Numbered from the stretch's first letter, positions 1 to 8,284 are shown. The stretch: 17,069 bases of DNA from an uncultured Thermoplasmata archaeon (GCA_946545675.1 CAMNNR010000010.1:1-17069); one strand, 5' to 3'. Numbers and translations: made by a program. The notes: a model not told the origin generated them from the sequence alone.

Positions 1-2090
1 CCGATCATGAAGTTGTCGTCGGTGATGGTCACCGAGACGTTTGCACCGGTGAGGCTGGTGATGCGGTATGCGTATCCCCTGGACAGGGCGTCGTTCACGC
101 GCCTTCCGAAGGGATAGTGGAAGATGATCCTCTGGTTGCCGGAGGGGTCGATATACTCCTCGATGGCGAGACGGTCGATGTCTGGGATGAACCCCGCAAC
201 GGCCGCCTGTTCGCTGAAATAGGATACCAACGAACGTGCCGAACCTGTGTCGATATCGAACTCCTGGGACAGTTTGTCGAGACGATCGGGAGAGTCGTCC
301 TTGATGATGGCTGCCATCTCCTTCCTGAACCTCGCCACGTCCATGGAGAGGTCGAACGAACGGGGCAGCATCTCTCCTGCCCATGAGGGGACGGTGGGCT
401 TCCTGCCGTTGGCCTCCTTGACGAAAGCGGTCATTCCCTTGGAGCGTACGAACTCCAGACTCCTTCCGCCCAGGACGAAGACGTCACCGGGGGACAGCCT
501 CTCCACGAACTTCTCGGAGAGTTCTCCGGCCACGGAACCGTAGCTGGTGATTACACGGTAGTTTGCCTCCTCGGGGATGGTACCCAGGTTCATGAAGTAG
601 ATCATGCGGGCACCCTTCTTCTTCCCGAACTGGTTGTTGTCAGTATCGTACCAGATCTTGGAGTACACTCCCTCGTGTTCCTCCTTGCTTCCGAGATACG
701 AAAGCACATTCAGGAACTTCTCGTGCGGGAGGCGATGATAACAATAGGAGGAGCGTACGACGTTGTAAGCCTCCTCCACGTCCCAGCGCTTGTCGATACT
801 CATTCCGACGATGGCCTGGGACAATACGTCTAGGCAGTTCTCGGGGATGCCCACGCGGTCGATATCGCTGCGGTGGGCGGCCCTGCACATGACCGCGCAC
901 TCGGAGAGGTCGTCGGGATCGAACACTATGAGCCTTCCCTTGGCGATCTTTCCGAAACTGTGTCCGCTCCTTCCGATCCTCTGCAGACCCTTGGCCACGG
1001 ACTTGGGGGAACCAATCTGACACACCAGGTCGACCGAACCGATATCGATTCCGAGCTCCAACGAAGTGGAGGATACGACGCACTTGATCTCGCCGTTCTT
1101 CAGACGTTCCTCCACATCAAGACGGGTCTCCTTTCCGAGGGAGCTGTGGTGGACCTCGATGTTCTCCAGTCCCCTCTCCTTGAGCTTGTATACGACAGCC
1201 TCGGCTCCGGAACGGGTGTTGGTGAAAATGAGGGTGGTCTCGTGCGCGTCCACCAGTTCCTTGAGGCGGTCGTACATCATCGAACTGACCACGTCTGTAG
1301 GCAGAGCAGTCATATCGTCCGTAGGACAGATCACCTTCAAGTCCAGGACCTTCTTGGAACTCGATTGAATCAGGACGACGTCCCTCTCCGTACCGTCAGG
1401 ATTGAAACCTACCAGGTACCTGGCGACCTCCTCGATGGGGGCCACGGTGGCGGAGAGACCGATCCTGGTGAAATCATGCTCCACATACGAACGAAGCATC
1501 TCCAGGGTAAGCGAGAGGAAGGCACCCCTCTTCGAATCGCAGATGTCGTGGATCTCGTCGAGGATCACCCACTCGATGTTCTTCAGGTTCTCCTTGAATT
1601 TGGGGGAGGCCAGAAGCAGTGCCATGGACTCCGGGGTGGTTATGAGGATATGCGGCGGGTGGCGGACCATCTTCTGCCTCTCGTTCTGCGGGGTGTCCCC
1701 GGAACGGACGGCCACACGGATGTCTGGCACATCCATACCGTCGCGGGCAGCCAATTCCTTCATCTGCTGAAGGGGGTCGCTGAGATTGCGCTTGACATCG
1801 TTGGCGAGGGCCTTCAGGGGCGAGATGTAGATACAGTAGATCCTCTCCTCGAGGATGCCTTCAGAAGAATACTTGATGAGCTGGTTGAGGATGCTTGTGA
1901 AGGCGGTGAGAGTCTTACCGGACCCTGTAGGCGAAGAAATCAGAACGCTCTTCCTGTCATGGATGACGGGAATGGCCATTGATTGGGGTTCGGTCAGCGA
2001 ATCGAAACGCTCGTGGAACCATTTGGAAACCAGGGGTTCCATGAGACTGAGGACCTCTTCGGTCGAGTGTACTTTGTCTATTCTCTGCAT
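1..2090 (-). CDS. lhr: Lhr-type superfamily 2 ATP-dependent helicase, 3' end cut off by window edge
   Basis: The frame is open from an ATG at 2090 to the window edge, giving 696 N-terminal residues of a protein whose family usually runs to about 850-950. Visible helicase motifs are Walker A SSPTGSGKT (residues 52-60), DEIH box (178-181), SAT motif III (213-215) and motif VI QRIGRSGH (370-377); the last form is typical of Lhr helicases. The N-terminal WF-x-x-RF and 'LTEPQ' Q-motif region also fits. Lhr proteins translocate 3' to 5' on nucleic acid and act in DNA repair or RNA metabolism. The ATG is preceded by GGTGAGA. No frameshift or internal stop was seen in the part translated by hand. The gene is divergent from a surface-protein gene. 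Family assignment is secure; the exact cellular role is not readable from sequence. Confidence 0.93.
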   Translation of the reverse strand, partial: MQRIDKVHSTEEVLSLMEPLVSKWFHERFDSLTEPQSMAIPVIHDRKSVLISSPTGSGKTLTAFTSILNQLIKYSSEGILEERIYCIYISPLKALANDVKRNLSDPLQQMKELAARDGMDVPDIRVAVRSGDTPQNERQKMVRHPPHILITTPESMALLLASPKFKENLKNIEWVILDEIHDICDSKRGAFLSLTLEMLRSYVEHDFTRIGLSATVAPIEEVARYLVGFNPDGTERDVVLIQSSSKKVLDLKVICPTDDMTALPTDVVSSMMYDRLKELVDAHETTLIFTNTRSGAEAVVYKLKERGLENIEVHHSSLGKETRLDVEERLKNGEIKCVVSSTSLELGIDIGSVDLVCQIGSPKSVAKGLQRIGRSGHSFGKIAKGRLIVFDPDDLSECAVMCRAAHRSDIDRVGIPENCLDVLSQAIVGMSIDKRWDVEEAYNVVRSSYCYHRLPHEKFLNVLSYLGSKEEHEGVYSKIWYDTDNNQFGKKKGARMIYFMNLGTIPEEANYRVITSYGSVAGELSEKFVERLSPGDVFVLGGRSLEFVRSKGMTAFVKEANGRKPTVPSWAGEMLPRSFDLSMDVARFRKEMAAIIKDDSPDRLDKLSQEFDIDTGSARSLVSYFSEQAAVAGFIPDIDRLAIEEYIDPSGNQRIIFHYPFGRRVNDALSRGYAYRITSLTGANVSVTITDDNFMI

Positions 2091-2130
2091 TCTCACCAGC
2101 CCAGTGTGGAATCGAAACACCTAACCCTAA

Positions 2131-2141
2131 GGAATATATCT
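2131..2141 (-). promoter_or_regulatory. TATA-like promoter of the Lhr helicase gene
   Basis: On the minus strand this reads GATATATTCC, about 46 bp upstream of the ATG at 2090. That places transcription start near 2110 and gives a short leader of about 20 nt containing GGTGAGA just before the start. This leader-plus-Shine-Dalgarno arrangement differs from the apparently leaderless genes elsewhere in the window. Assigned by pattern only. Confidence 0.45.
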
Positions 2142-2225
2142 ACTTTGGCGCAATTGGCGGAGTTGACTTACACAGAACGACAAATCGTCCTAAGGTAAAG
2201 CACACGTTCGGCCGCTCAACGATAT

Positions 2226-2234
2226 CTTAAATTA
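2226..2234 (+). promoter_or_regulatory. TATA-like promoter of the surface protein gene
   Basis: CTTAAATTA lies with its centre about 29 bp before the ATG at 2259. Archaeal TATA boxes sit about 26-27 bp before the transcription start, so the mRNA would start at or within a few bases of the ATG (leaderless). No Shine-Dalgarno-like sequence precedes the ATG, which agrees. Confidence 0.5.
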
Positions 2235-2258
2235 TGGCAGACTGCAATACAGCCTCTG

Positions 2259-3107
2259 ATGCACGGGAAACTAGTTGCTATCCTATTGGCCGCGATGATG
2301 TTCGTATCGACGGCTGTCGTCTTTTCGGATAGCAACAGTTCTGACGCGGTAGATCCCACATACACCTTCGTAGGGTACGTTTCGAACGAGGCCGGTGCAG
2401 CACTCGTTTCGAAGACTGTCGTGATTGACAATGCCACCACCATCCTTGGACAGGGAACTACCGATTCCACAGGGAAATTCAGCATCGAAGTAACGACTTC
2501 AGATACCAGTAACCTTCGCATCAGGATTGTATACGAAGGAACTGCCGGGCAAGCGGGGGAAGTCAACTACAAGATCGTCAATGCACCCGAAGGTATCGAA
2601 TGGATGAGCACCCCGGGAGATGACCATACTGTATTATCTTTGGATCTTTCCAAATTCACTCCAGTCGGCGACACATACACCCTTTCCTCCAGCATCGGAC
2701 ACGCTATCCAGGTAGCAAACGCCACATCTACCGTTACAATCCATGTTGTCGGGAAGGACGGCAAGGAACTGAACGGCGCAAAGATAAGTCTCTACGACGA
2801 TAAAAAAATCGTTGCCAGCGGGATATCTGATTACAACGGCCACTGCGAACTCAGTTCCACTATAAATTACGACACCTACAGACTTGTCATCAAGTGTAAC
2901 GGTTACAAAGATTATGAGTCAAGCCTCGTGGTTAACGAATCGCAGATTTACCCTGAGATAACCCTCACTGAAAAACAGGCACCGACCTTCCTCGGAATGA
3001 CCACTTACCATATCCTCATGCTCTTCGGAGTCATCCTGGGACTTGCACTGGTAGTGATTTCTTACATACTGGTTGCCCGTAACTGGAAGGGAATGCAGGA
3101 AGACTGA
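2259..3107 (+). CDS. Membrane-anchored surface protein with two beta-sandwich-like domains, unknown function
   Basis: The 282-residue protein starts with a signal peptide (basic K4, hydrophobic core residues 5-22, likely cleavage around 24-30). It ends with one transmembrane helix (about 249-273) and a short basic/acidic cytoplasmic tail, so most of it should be outside the cell. Two segments, about 34-81 and 156-236, have the 'T-x-x-G-x-V' start, central asparagine/glycine turn and 'D-x-x-G-x-F/C' turn of carboxypeptidase-regulatory-like or PEGA-like beta-sandwich domains. No catalytic motif is visible. It is a single gene, divergent from lhr and convergent with the fumarase beta gene, with only one base between the two stop codons. 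Candidate roles are adhesion or cell-envelope structure, but the sequence does not decide this. Confidence 0.85.
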   Translation: MHGKLVAILLAAMMFVSTAVVFSDSNSSDAVDPTYTFVGYVSNEAGAALVSKTVVIDNATTILGQGTTDSTGKFSIEVTTSDTSNLRIRIVYEGTAGQAGEVNYKIVNAPEGIEWMSTPGDDHTVLSLDLSKFTPVGDTYTLSSSIGHAIQVANATSTVTIHVVGKDGKELNGAKISLYDDKKIVASGISDYNGHCELSSTINYDTYRLVIKCNGYKDYESSLVVNESQIYPEITLTEKQAPTFLGMTTYHILMLFGVILGLALVVISYILVARNWKGMQED

Positions 3108-3108
3108 G

Positions 3109-3687
3109 TCACTGCTTGCTGAGGTTCTCGGCGACCTTCTCGCGTACCTTATCGTAGAGGCTGTTGCCTTCCGAATCGATGGCGACAACGAGAGGTCCGA
3201 GCGAACGGGTCTCAAAGTGCCAGAGCGCCTCCGGCATACCAAGATCTGCCCAGTCGCGTCCGGTGACCCTAGAGAGTCCTTCCGCATAGGAAACCGCTGC
3301 ACCTCCTGTAGCTGCCAGATAAACGCAGCCGACCTCCTTCATGGCCTCGGCCACTTCCCTGGACATGCCCCCCTTGCCGATGATTGCACGGATCTTAAAC
3401 TCACGTATGAAACGTGGTTCCAGAGTATTCATCCTGGCACTGGTCGTGGGGCCAGCAGCGACGACACTCCATTTACCTTCCTTGTCCTCGACCATGATGG
3501 GTCCGCAGTGGTAGAGCACCGCTTCCTTAAGACATTGGGGAACTTCCTTGCCCTCATCAAGGTACTCGAGTGCACGAATGTGGACTTCGTCCCTCCCGGT
3601 GTACACAGGACCGGTGATACTGACGATATCTCCGAGTTTCAGTGAACGCACGGACTTTTCATCGAGAGGGGAATAGAGCGTTTTCAT
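3109..3687 (-). CDS. fumB: Class I fumarate hydratase, beta subunit (C-terminal domain)
   Basis: The 192-residue product matches the separate beta subunit of two-subunit, oxygen-sensitive fumarases, which with the alpha subunit interconverts fumarate and (S)-malate in the cytoplasm. Family landmarks are the LGD-I-V-x-x-T-G start (residues 18-26), 'YTGRDEVH' (29-36), the 'YHCGPIM' segment (59-65), 'AAGPTTSARM' (77-86), 'IGKGGM' (103-108) and 'AATGGAA' (125-131). Its ATG overlaps the alpha-subunit stop as ATGA, so the two are probably translationally coupled. A related family, the beta part of L(+)-tartrate dehydratase, cannot be strictly excluded, but adjacency to a matching alpha subunit in an archaeon favours fumarase. 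Confidence 0.93.
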   Translation of the reverse strand: MKTLYSPLDEKSVRSLKLGDIVSITGPVYTGRDEVHIRALEYLDEGKEVPQCLKEAVLYHCGPIMVEDKEGKWSVVAAGPTTSARMNTLEPRFIREFKIRAIIGKGGMSREVAEAMKEVGCVYLAATGGAAVSYAEGLSRVTGRDWADLGMPEALWHFETRSLGPLVVAIDSEGNSLYDKVREKVAENLSKQ

Positions 3688-4556
3688 AGTCTGACCCCCT
3701 GAGAATAGACGATGTCACTGTCGGTGATGCGCGCGACCGCCCTCCTGGTCGCCCAGCAGCCGATATTGACCGCTACCGGAAGACTCGCTATATGACAGTA
3801 GGCTTTCCTTACCTTGACGCCGAGTACGGTGGTGTCTCCACCAAGACCCATCGGACCGAGTCCGCTGGAATTGATTTTCACGAAGAGCTCCTCTTCCAAA
3901 GCCTGGATCTCGGGGTCTGGATCCTCCATGTCCAGAGGCTCCATCAGGGCCCTCTTCGCCATGGCGACGCACTCATCGGCGGTACCGCCGATACCGACTC
4001 CGACGATTCCGGGAGGACAGGGACGCCCTCCGGCATCGATGACCGAGTCGATGATGAACTTCTTGACTCCCTCCATTCCGTCAGAGGGGTTGAGCATCTT
4101 GAGCTTGGTCATATTCTCGGAACCTGCCCCCTTGAGCATGACGGAGATCTCGGTGAAATCGTCGTCGGTAGGAATGTAATGGATACAGGGCATACCAAGA
4201 CCGAGGTTGTTACCGCTGTTGACACGGATGATGGGATCGACGGTGTTGGGGCGCATGGGGACTGATTTCGTGCAGTTCTCCACCGCCTGAGTGATGTCCT
4301 TGGCAATGGACGAATCGAACTTCCCGCGTACATAGAATATCGGGATTCCGGTATCCTGGCACATGGGCTTGTACATATGCTCGGCCTTGCGGACGTTCTC
4401 GAGGATCGCTCCGAGCTGGGCCTGTGCGGTAGGATTGGTCTCCCATCCTGCGGCTGCCTCGAGAGCCCATCCGATGTCCTCGGGGATCTTGGTGTTCGCC
4501 ACGCGCAGGAGGTTCTCGATGATCTTTTCGGTTGGTTCGGGTAATTTTACGACCAT
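3684..4556 (-). CDS. fumA: Class I fumarate hydratase, alpha subunit ([4Fe-4S] domain)
   Basis: This is the catalytic, iron-sulfur-binding half of class I fumarase, 290 residues from the ATG at 4556. Likely cluster ligands are C66 in MCQDTGIP, C180 in 'RPCPPGIVG' and C267 in 'NIGCWATRR'. The sequence 'SGLGPMGLGGDTT' (231-243) is also typical. The same frame stays open upstream to 4628, but that extension reads through the NMD3 3' end, has low-complexity Ser/Thr content and is not family-like, so I chose the ATG four bases after the NMD3 stop. It overlaps fumB by 4 nt. Archaea of this kind usually run a partial citric acid cycle for biosynthesis. Its place behind ribosome and replication genes suggests growth-linked expression (inference). 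Confidence 0.94.
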   Translation of the reverse strand: MVVKLPEPTEKIIENLLRVANTKIPEDIGWALEAAAGWETNPTAQAQLGAILENVRKAEHMYKPMCQDTGIPIFYVRGKFDSSIAKDITQAVENCTKSVPMRPNTVDPIIRVNSGNNLGLGMPCIHYIPTDDDFTEISVMLKGAGSENMTKLKMLNPSDGMEGVKKFIIDSVIDAGGRPCPPGIVGVGIGGTADECVAMAKRALMEPLDMEDPDPEIQALEEELFVKINSSGLGPMGLGGDTTVLGVKVRKAYCHIASLPVAVNIGCWATRRAVARITDSDIVYSQGVRL

Positions 4557-4560
4557 GCTA

Positions 4561-5595
4561 TCACTGGGGGACATAGTAGAGGATCCCGTCGATCCTCGCG
4601 AATTTGACTGTTTCACCGATGTCGGCATCTTTGGGGACCAGCAGGTCCTTCATCGAATAATTGGTGGGGTCCATGATCTGGACTTCTCCATAGGATTTCG
4701 AGATCACATCAGCGACCTCGAGTTCTGAGGATTTGAGATATACCTTCAGTTCCGGCATGTTGGCGCGTCTGACCGGGGTCTCCTGGAAGTTTGTGAGGGA
4801 CCTCAGTTTCCCTCCGGAATTGGATATGCGGATCAACTGGTAGTATTTCTTGCCGTAACGCACGATGTCACCCAGGTGGAACTCGGGCAGACGGACCAGG
4901 TAAGATACCCTGTACATCTCGATTCCGTCACGGGTCTGACCCACGAGTTTGGAGGACTCGTCGGTCTCCGCACAATACTGATCTCCGAGGAGCTTCACCA
5001 GCTCCCTTCCAAGGGCGATCATGGAAAGGTACACGTCCACTCCGCCGGGGACTATCTCCATCTTGGTGATGAAGGCGTTCGGGTTGGTCGTCGCGGTATA
5101 ATCCACGAAATCCTCGATCTTCTTGAGGACCTCGTCCTGCAAAGCAGGGGAAAGGGTCTTCTCGGAAGTACGGACCTGGAGGATTGCCTCGTAATAGTTC
5201 CCGGTACGTCTGGAACATATCTTGCAGACGGTGTTCTTGATGCGCACGATGGTGGAGGCCACCGCATCGGTCTCGAAATCGGAGATGGCTACCTTGCACT
5301 GCAAAGTCACCGCGTAGTTGTAATTGTCGCGGGGCTCGATCACAGCGTTGACCTTCACTACCTTTCCCTCCCTGATGCATGTGAGGGCCGATTTGGCTGC
5401 GAGGGCGATGGCCTTCTCAGAAGCCATGGACTGGTATTCTCCGTGCCACAGGAACTGCCCGCAGCTGGTGCACACTGAGAGGTCGACGTGATCGGGCAGA
5501 CTGACGAGGGTACGGTCCTTCAGGAAACACTCCATGCAAAGACCGTTGACGAGCTGGTTCGTGTTGATACCGCACTCCACGCAGAACCCGTTCAC
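4561..5595 (-). CDS. nmd3: NMD3-family 60S/50S ribosome-associated protein
   Basis: The product is 344 residues from a GTG start at 5595. Eukaryotic NMD3 binds the 60S subunit as an export adaptor; archaeal members probably act in late large-subunit assembly. The N terminus carries the zinc-binding pattern C5-x2-C8, C20-x2-C23 and C42-x2-C45, then 'GQFLWHGEY'. A further cysteine pair follows around 'VCKICSRRTGNYYEA', also typical of the family. The GTG is chosen because the first cysteine pair lies just after it, GGTGAG (5599-5604) precedes it, and the GTG overlaps the DUF424 stop. The frame continues to 5898, but that part is an out-of-frame read of DUF424. It is the fourth gene of the MCM operon. 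Confidence 0.93.
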   Translation of the reverse strand: MNGFCVECGINTNQLVNGLCMECFLKDRTLVSLPDHVDLSVCTSCGQFLWHGEYQSMASEKAIALAAKSALTCIREGKVVKVNAVIEPRDNYNYAVTLQCKVAISDFETDAVASTIVRIKNTVCKICSRRTGNYYEAILQVRTSEKTLSPALQDEVLKKIEDFVDYTATTNPNAFITKMEIVPGGVDVYLSMIALGRELVKLLGDQYCAETDESSKLVGQTRDGIEMYRVSYLVRLPEFHLGDIVRYGKKYYQLIRISNSGGKLRSLTNFQETPVRRANMPELKVYLKSSELEVADVISKSYGEVQIMDPTNYSMKDLLVPKDADIGETVKFARIDGILYYVPQ

Positions 5596-5891
5596 ATCCT
5601 CACCGCCTGGACATGTTTGACATCGCCGATGACCATGACGCTGTCCTCGGAGACTATGCCTTCGTTGATCGCGAGTTCCACGGCGCGGTTGCCCACGATG
5701 TTGAGGATGGTGAAGCTGCCGATGTTGATGCGGACGAACTCCTCTTCGACCAGGTCCCCCCCGTAGAATCCTTCGCTCACGGAGATCTTGGCCTTCTCGC
5801 CCCTGAATGTCTGTCCCAAGATCTCCTCGTCGCATATCGCGATGATCATCTCGCTGGGATGTTTGTGCACTTTGAAGTAGAAACGGGCCAT
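5592..5891 (-). CDS. DUF424 family protein
   Basis: A 99-residue protein matching the small archaeal DUF424 family, of unknown function. The pattern is a beta-strand start 'FYFKVH', then 'EMIIAICDEEILGQTF', a 'FYGG' turn followed by an acidic stretch, and 'NIVGNRAVELAINEGIV' toward the C terminus. It starts three bases after the MCM stop and its own stop overlaps the NMD3 GTG, so translation is likely coupled to both. The tight link to NMD3 suggests a role in translation or ribosome assembly, but that is guilt by association only. No catalytic motif or signal sequence is visible. Confidence 0.85.
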   Translation of the reverse strand: MARFYFKVHKHPSEMIIAICDEEILGQTFRGEKAKISVSEGFYGGDLVEEEFVRINIGSFTILNIVGNRAVELAINEGIVSEDSVMVIGDVKHVQAVRM

Positions 5892-5894
5892 GTG

Positions 5895-7991
5895 TCACAC
5901 CTTCTTGTAACGGTCGGTCGCAGGGGAATATATCATGCCGTTAGCGGTCATCTTCCTGAGCATGGTCTTGAGCTCTGCCTCGGTGAACCCTTCCTCGGCG
6001 GCCAGAGGAAGGAGGTCGTCGTAGAGCATACCCTCCTTGTCAGGACAGGAACTAATTATACCCAGGAGCAGACCGTTGTTCTTGCGCTGCCTGCTTGATT
6101 GGGAACTTATGATCCTATCGACATCGTAGTTCCCTCCCTTGTCTCCGGCCATCTTGGACAGATAGTATTCGACGAGATCGATTGCACGCCTCGCATCCTC
6201 TTCGTCCACGAAGTGGCTGAGCCTCATCTTCGCAGATGCTTCGGAGAGACGCACGTATGCCTCGAGCTGCCTGGCGGTGATGGGGATCGTCTTCTTGTCC
6301 TTTCCGGACATCCTTATGGCCATATAGGCCTCCTCGATCATTTTAGAGGCCTTGACGGTCATGACAGGGGTGATACGCTTGGAATATGCCACGTATTTCC
6401 TCAGGAACTCGATGTCATAGTAAGGTTTGATATTCGAAGTCTGGTCCCTGATTTCTTTCAGATCGACGCCGTCGAGGACCTCCTGGTCCTTGTACTGCAG
6501 TGCCTGACCGCGACGGTGGACCTTGAGAATGAACTCGGTGATCTTACGGTCACGGTCCTCGTCAGGGATATCGGTGAGTACGAAGATGAGATCGAAACGG
6601 GAGATGAGTGCGGGGGGCAGGTTGATCTGATCCGAGAGGTTCTCGGATTCGGTGTCGAAACGTCCCTCCTTGGGGTTGGCGGCTGCCAGAAGCGAACATC
6701 TGCACTGCAGTGTGGCGGTGATTCCCGCTTTGGCGACCGAGATCTTCTGCGATTCCATGGCCTCGTGCAGTGACGATGTATCCTGCACGGTCATCTTATC
6801 CAATTCGTCGATGCAGGCCAGACCCTTGTCGGCAAGGACCAGGGCACCGGCTTCGAGGGTGTAGCCCTCCCCGCCGAAATCGTCCTTGACGGCAGCGGCG
6901 GTGAGACCTGCCGCGGATGCTGATTTTCCGGATGCGAAGATACCTCTGGGGGCGAGTGCGCTCATATAACGGAGCAGCTGGGACTTTGCGACACCGGGGT
7001 CTCCGATCAGGAGGATATGGGTGTCACCCCTGATGGTGGTACCGTCGTCCATGACCTTGTGGCTGCCTCCGAACAGCTGCAACGCGATGGCGCGTTTCAC
7101 TTCGTCCAGACCGTAGATGGTGGGGGCGATGGATTTCACGATGTGCTCGAAGAGCAGGGGATCGTGGGAGGCTTCGATAATCTTCCTCTCGTCCTCCTCG
7201 GAAATCACGATCTCATCATACTCGTGCTGTTCGAATTCGATGGAGATGATGTCGAGATAGATCTCGAAGATGGTAGTCTTGTCGCGCTCGGCCTTCTCGA
7301 CCGGTCTGACGATGGCATTGAGTGTAATCCTGTTACCTGCGGTGAGGATGCCTGGGAGATCGTCTTCCACGAAACCGGAGATCTTCTCGGGCTGCTGTCC
7401 TCCCCTGAGACCTTCGGGACTCTCCTGGATTTCCACCTTCTGGGTATTTACAAAACGACAATTCTTGTTATCGAGGATGAAACGGTTGGCCTGCTTGTTA
7501 CAGCTGCCGTTAGGGTTGGGACACATGAGGGGTTCGCGGAGGAACATCCCCGACTGATTCTCCCATACCTCTGCGCCGCAGCGGGAACATACGAACCTCG
7601 CACGGGTCATGCGGGGTTTGACAGCGGACACCTTCTTGGCGAGTCCTGCCACTGCCACGAGTTTTCCGAGGTGGGTCTCCCTCAGTTTGCGGATGTCAAC
7701 CAGCGAATCGGGGGGAAGTCCGATGATCCTGAGGTTGACGAGGTTGCTGGGATCCCATCCGGAAGGCATGAGGGAGGTTATGACTGAACGTCCGATGTCC
7801 AGACAGAAATCGGGGTTCTCGAGGATGAACATGGCCAGATCGGTGTTGTAGGTGTCGATATCGGCGTATTTGACCATCAGACTGCGCTTATCAGGATAGC
7901 TGTCAGCGATCTCCTGGATGTTCGTATGGTATTTGTCCTGGAAGATCTCCTCCCAGGCCTCCCTCACCTCGTCCTCTTGAAATGAAATCAT
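5895..7991 (-). CDS. mcm: Replicative DNA helicase MCM
   Basis: This is the archaeal MCM, which forms the hexameric 3'-5' replicative helicase; 698 residues is the usual full length. Order: N-terminal helical and OB domains with a zinc finger (C135, C138, C157, C164), then the AAA+ module. The AAA+ motifs are Walker A GDPGVAKSQ (330-338), Walker B LACIDELDKM (391-400), sensor-1 Asn in 'AAANPKEGRFD' (N439) and arginine finger SRFD (464-467). The last 80 or so residues look like the C-terminal winged helix. The ATG overlaps the stop of the preceding 80-residue gene as ATGA. All catalytic residues are present and there is no intein at the usual P-loop site. Confidence 0.98.
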   Translation of the reverse strand: MISFQEDEVREAWEEIFQDKYHTNIQEIADSYPDKRSLMVKYADIDTYNTDLAMFILENPDFCLDIGRSVITSLMPSGWDPSNLVNLRIIGLPPDSLVDIRKLRETHLGKLVAVAGLAKKVSAVKPRMTRARFVCSRCGAEVWENQSGMFLREPLMCPNPNGSCNKQANRFILDNKNCRFVNTQKVEIQESPEGLRGGQQPEKISGFVEDDLPGILTAGNRITLNAIVRPVEKAERDKTTIFEIYLDIISIEFEQHEYDEIVISEEDERKIIEASHDPLLFEHIVKSIAPTIYGLDEVKRAIALQLFGGSHKVMDDGTTIRGDTHILLIGDPGVAKSQLLRYMSALAPRGIFASGKSASAAGLTAAAVKDDFGGEGYTLEAGALVLADKGLACIDELDKMTVQDTSSLHEAMESQKISVAKAGITATLQCRCSLLAAANPKEGRFDTESENLSDQINLPPALISRFDLIFVLTDIPDEDRDRKITEFILKVHRRGQALQYKDQEVLDGVDLKEIRDQTSNIKPYYDIEFLRKYVAYSKRITPVMTVKASKMIEEAYMAIRMSGKDKKTIPITARQLEAYVRLSEASAKMRLSHFVDEEDARRAIDLVEYYLSKMAGDKGGNYDVDRIISSQSSRQRKNNGLLLGIISSCPDKEGMLYDDLLPLAAEEGFTEAELKTMLRKMTANGMIYSPATDRYKKV

Positions 7992-8230
7992 GCCCTCACC
8001 TCGTCCAATTTAGAACGGCATTCGTCATCGACCCACCAAATCCATCCGCCGTTCTCGAATGAGATCTTGCCTTTCACAAGGCCTTCCTTCTTGTATTTGT
8101 TGAGGGTCTTCGCAAGGTCGTCAGGACACTTGTAACTGAAGGCTTCCTCCAGCCTAGCGGCTGCTTCCGCGGTGGTGATGCGGTCATCGCCGAAGGCTTT
8201 CCAAATCATCGGGAGAAGGTCGTCCGACAT
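7988..8230 (-). CDS. Small winged-helix-like protein leading the mcm operon
   Basis: An 80-residue protein I do not recognise by name. It looks like a compact winged helix: helix 1 'DDLLPMIWKAF', a helix-turn-helix-like section from 'ITTAEAAARLEEAF' to 'DLAKTLNKYKKEGLV', and a tryptophan-rich wing 'GGWIWWVDDECR' (residues 61-72). It is first in the operon behind a TATA box and overlaps the MCM start by 4 nt, so the two products should be made in step. In other archaea the gene next to mcm is often a GINS subunit; this protein is too short and unlike GINS. It could be an MCM-binding or DNA-binding factor, or an autoregulator (inference). Confidence 0.82.
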   Translation of the reverse strand: MSDDLLPMIWKAFGDDRITTAEAAARLEEAFSYKCPDDLAKTLNKYKKEGLVKGKISFENGGWIWWVDDECRSKLDEVRA

Positions 8231-8256
8231 AGCGAACAGAGAACATGCGGGTTTCG

Positions 8257-8265
8257 AAAATAAAA
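8257..8265 (-). promoter_or_regulatory. TATA box of the winged-helix-mcm-DUF424-nmd3-fumAB operon
   Basis: TTTTATTTT on the minus strand is centred about 31 bp before the first ATG at 8230, predicting a leader of only about 5 nt. It is the only convincing promoter I see for the six-gene run; gaps inside the run are too short for others. Confidence 0.55.
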
Positions 8266-8274
8266 CTTACTACT

Positions 8275-8284
8275 GCGTGCACGC
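8275..8284. promoter_or_regulatory. Palindrome upstream of the mcm operon TATA box, candidate regulator site
   Basis: GCGTGCACGC is a perfect 10-bp palindrome within a longer GC-alternating stretch (8274-8290). It lies just upstream of the TATA/BRE position, where archaeal activators or repressors bind. It also sits between the tsr3 stop (8365) and the operon start. Function is inferred from position only. Confidence 0.3.

Noticed and set aside
873..1982. Long plus-strand open frame (369 codons)
   Set aside because: Antisense to the Lhr helicase, whose motifs are all in frame on the minus strand.
4557..4628. 24-residue N-terminal extension of fumarase alpha
   Set aside because: It is an out-of-frame read of the NMD3 3' end; the ATG at 4556 directly follows the NMD3 stop and gives the family N terminus.
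5596..5898. N-terminal extension of NMD3
   Set aside because: An Arg/His/Gln-rich out-of-frame read of the DUF424 gene; the GTG at 5595 has a Shine-Dalgarno site and starts just before the zinc finger.
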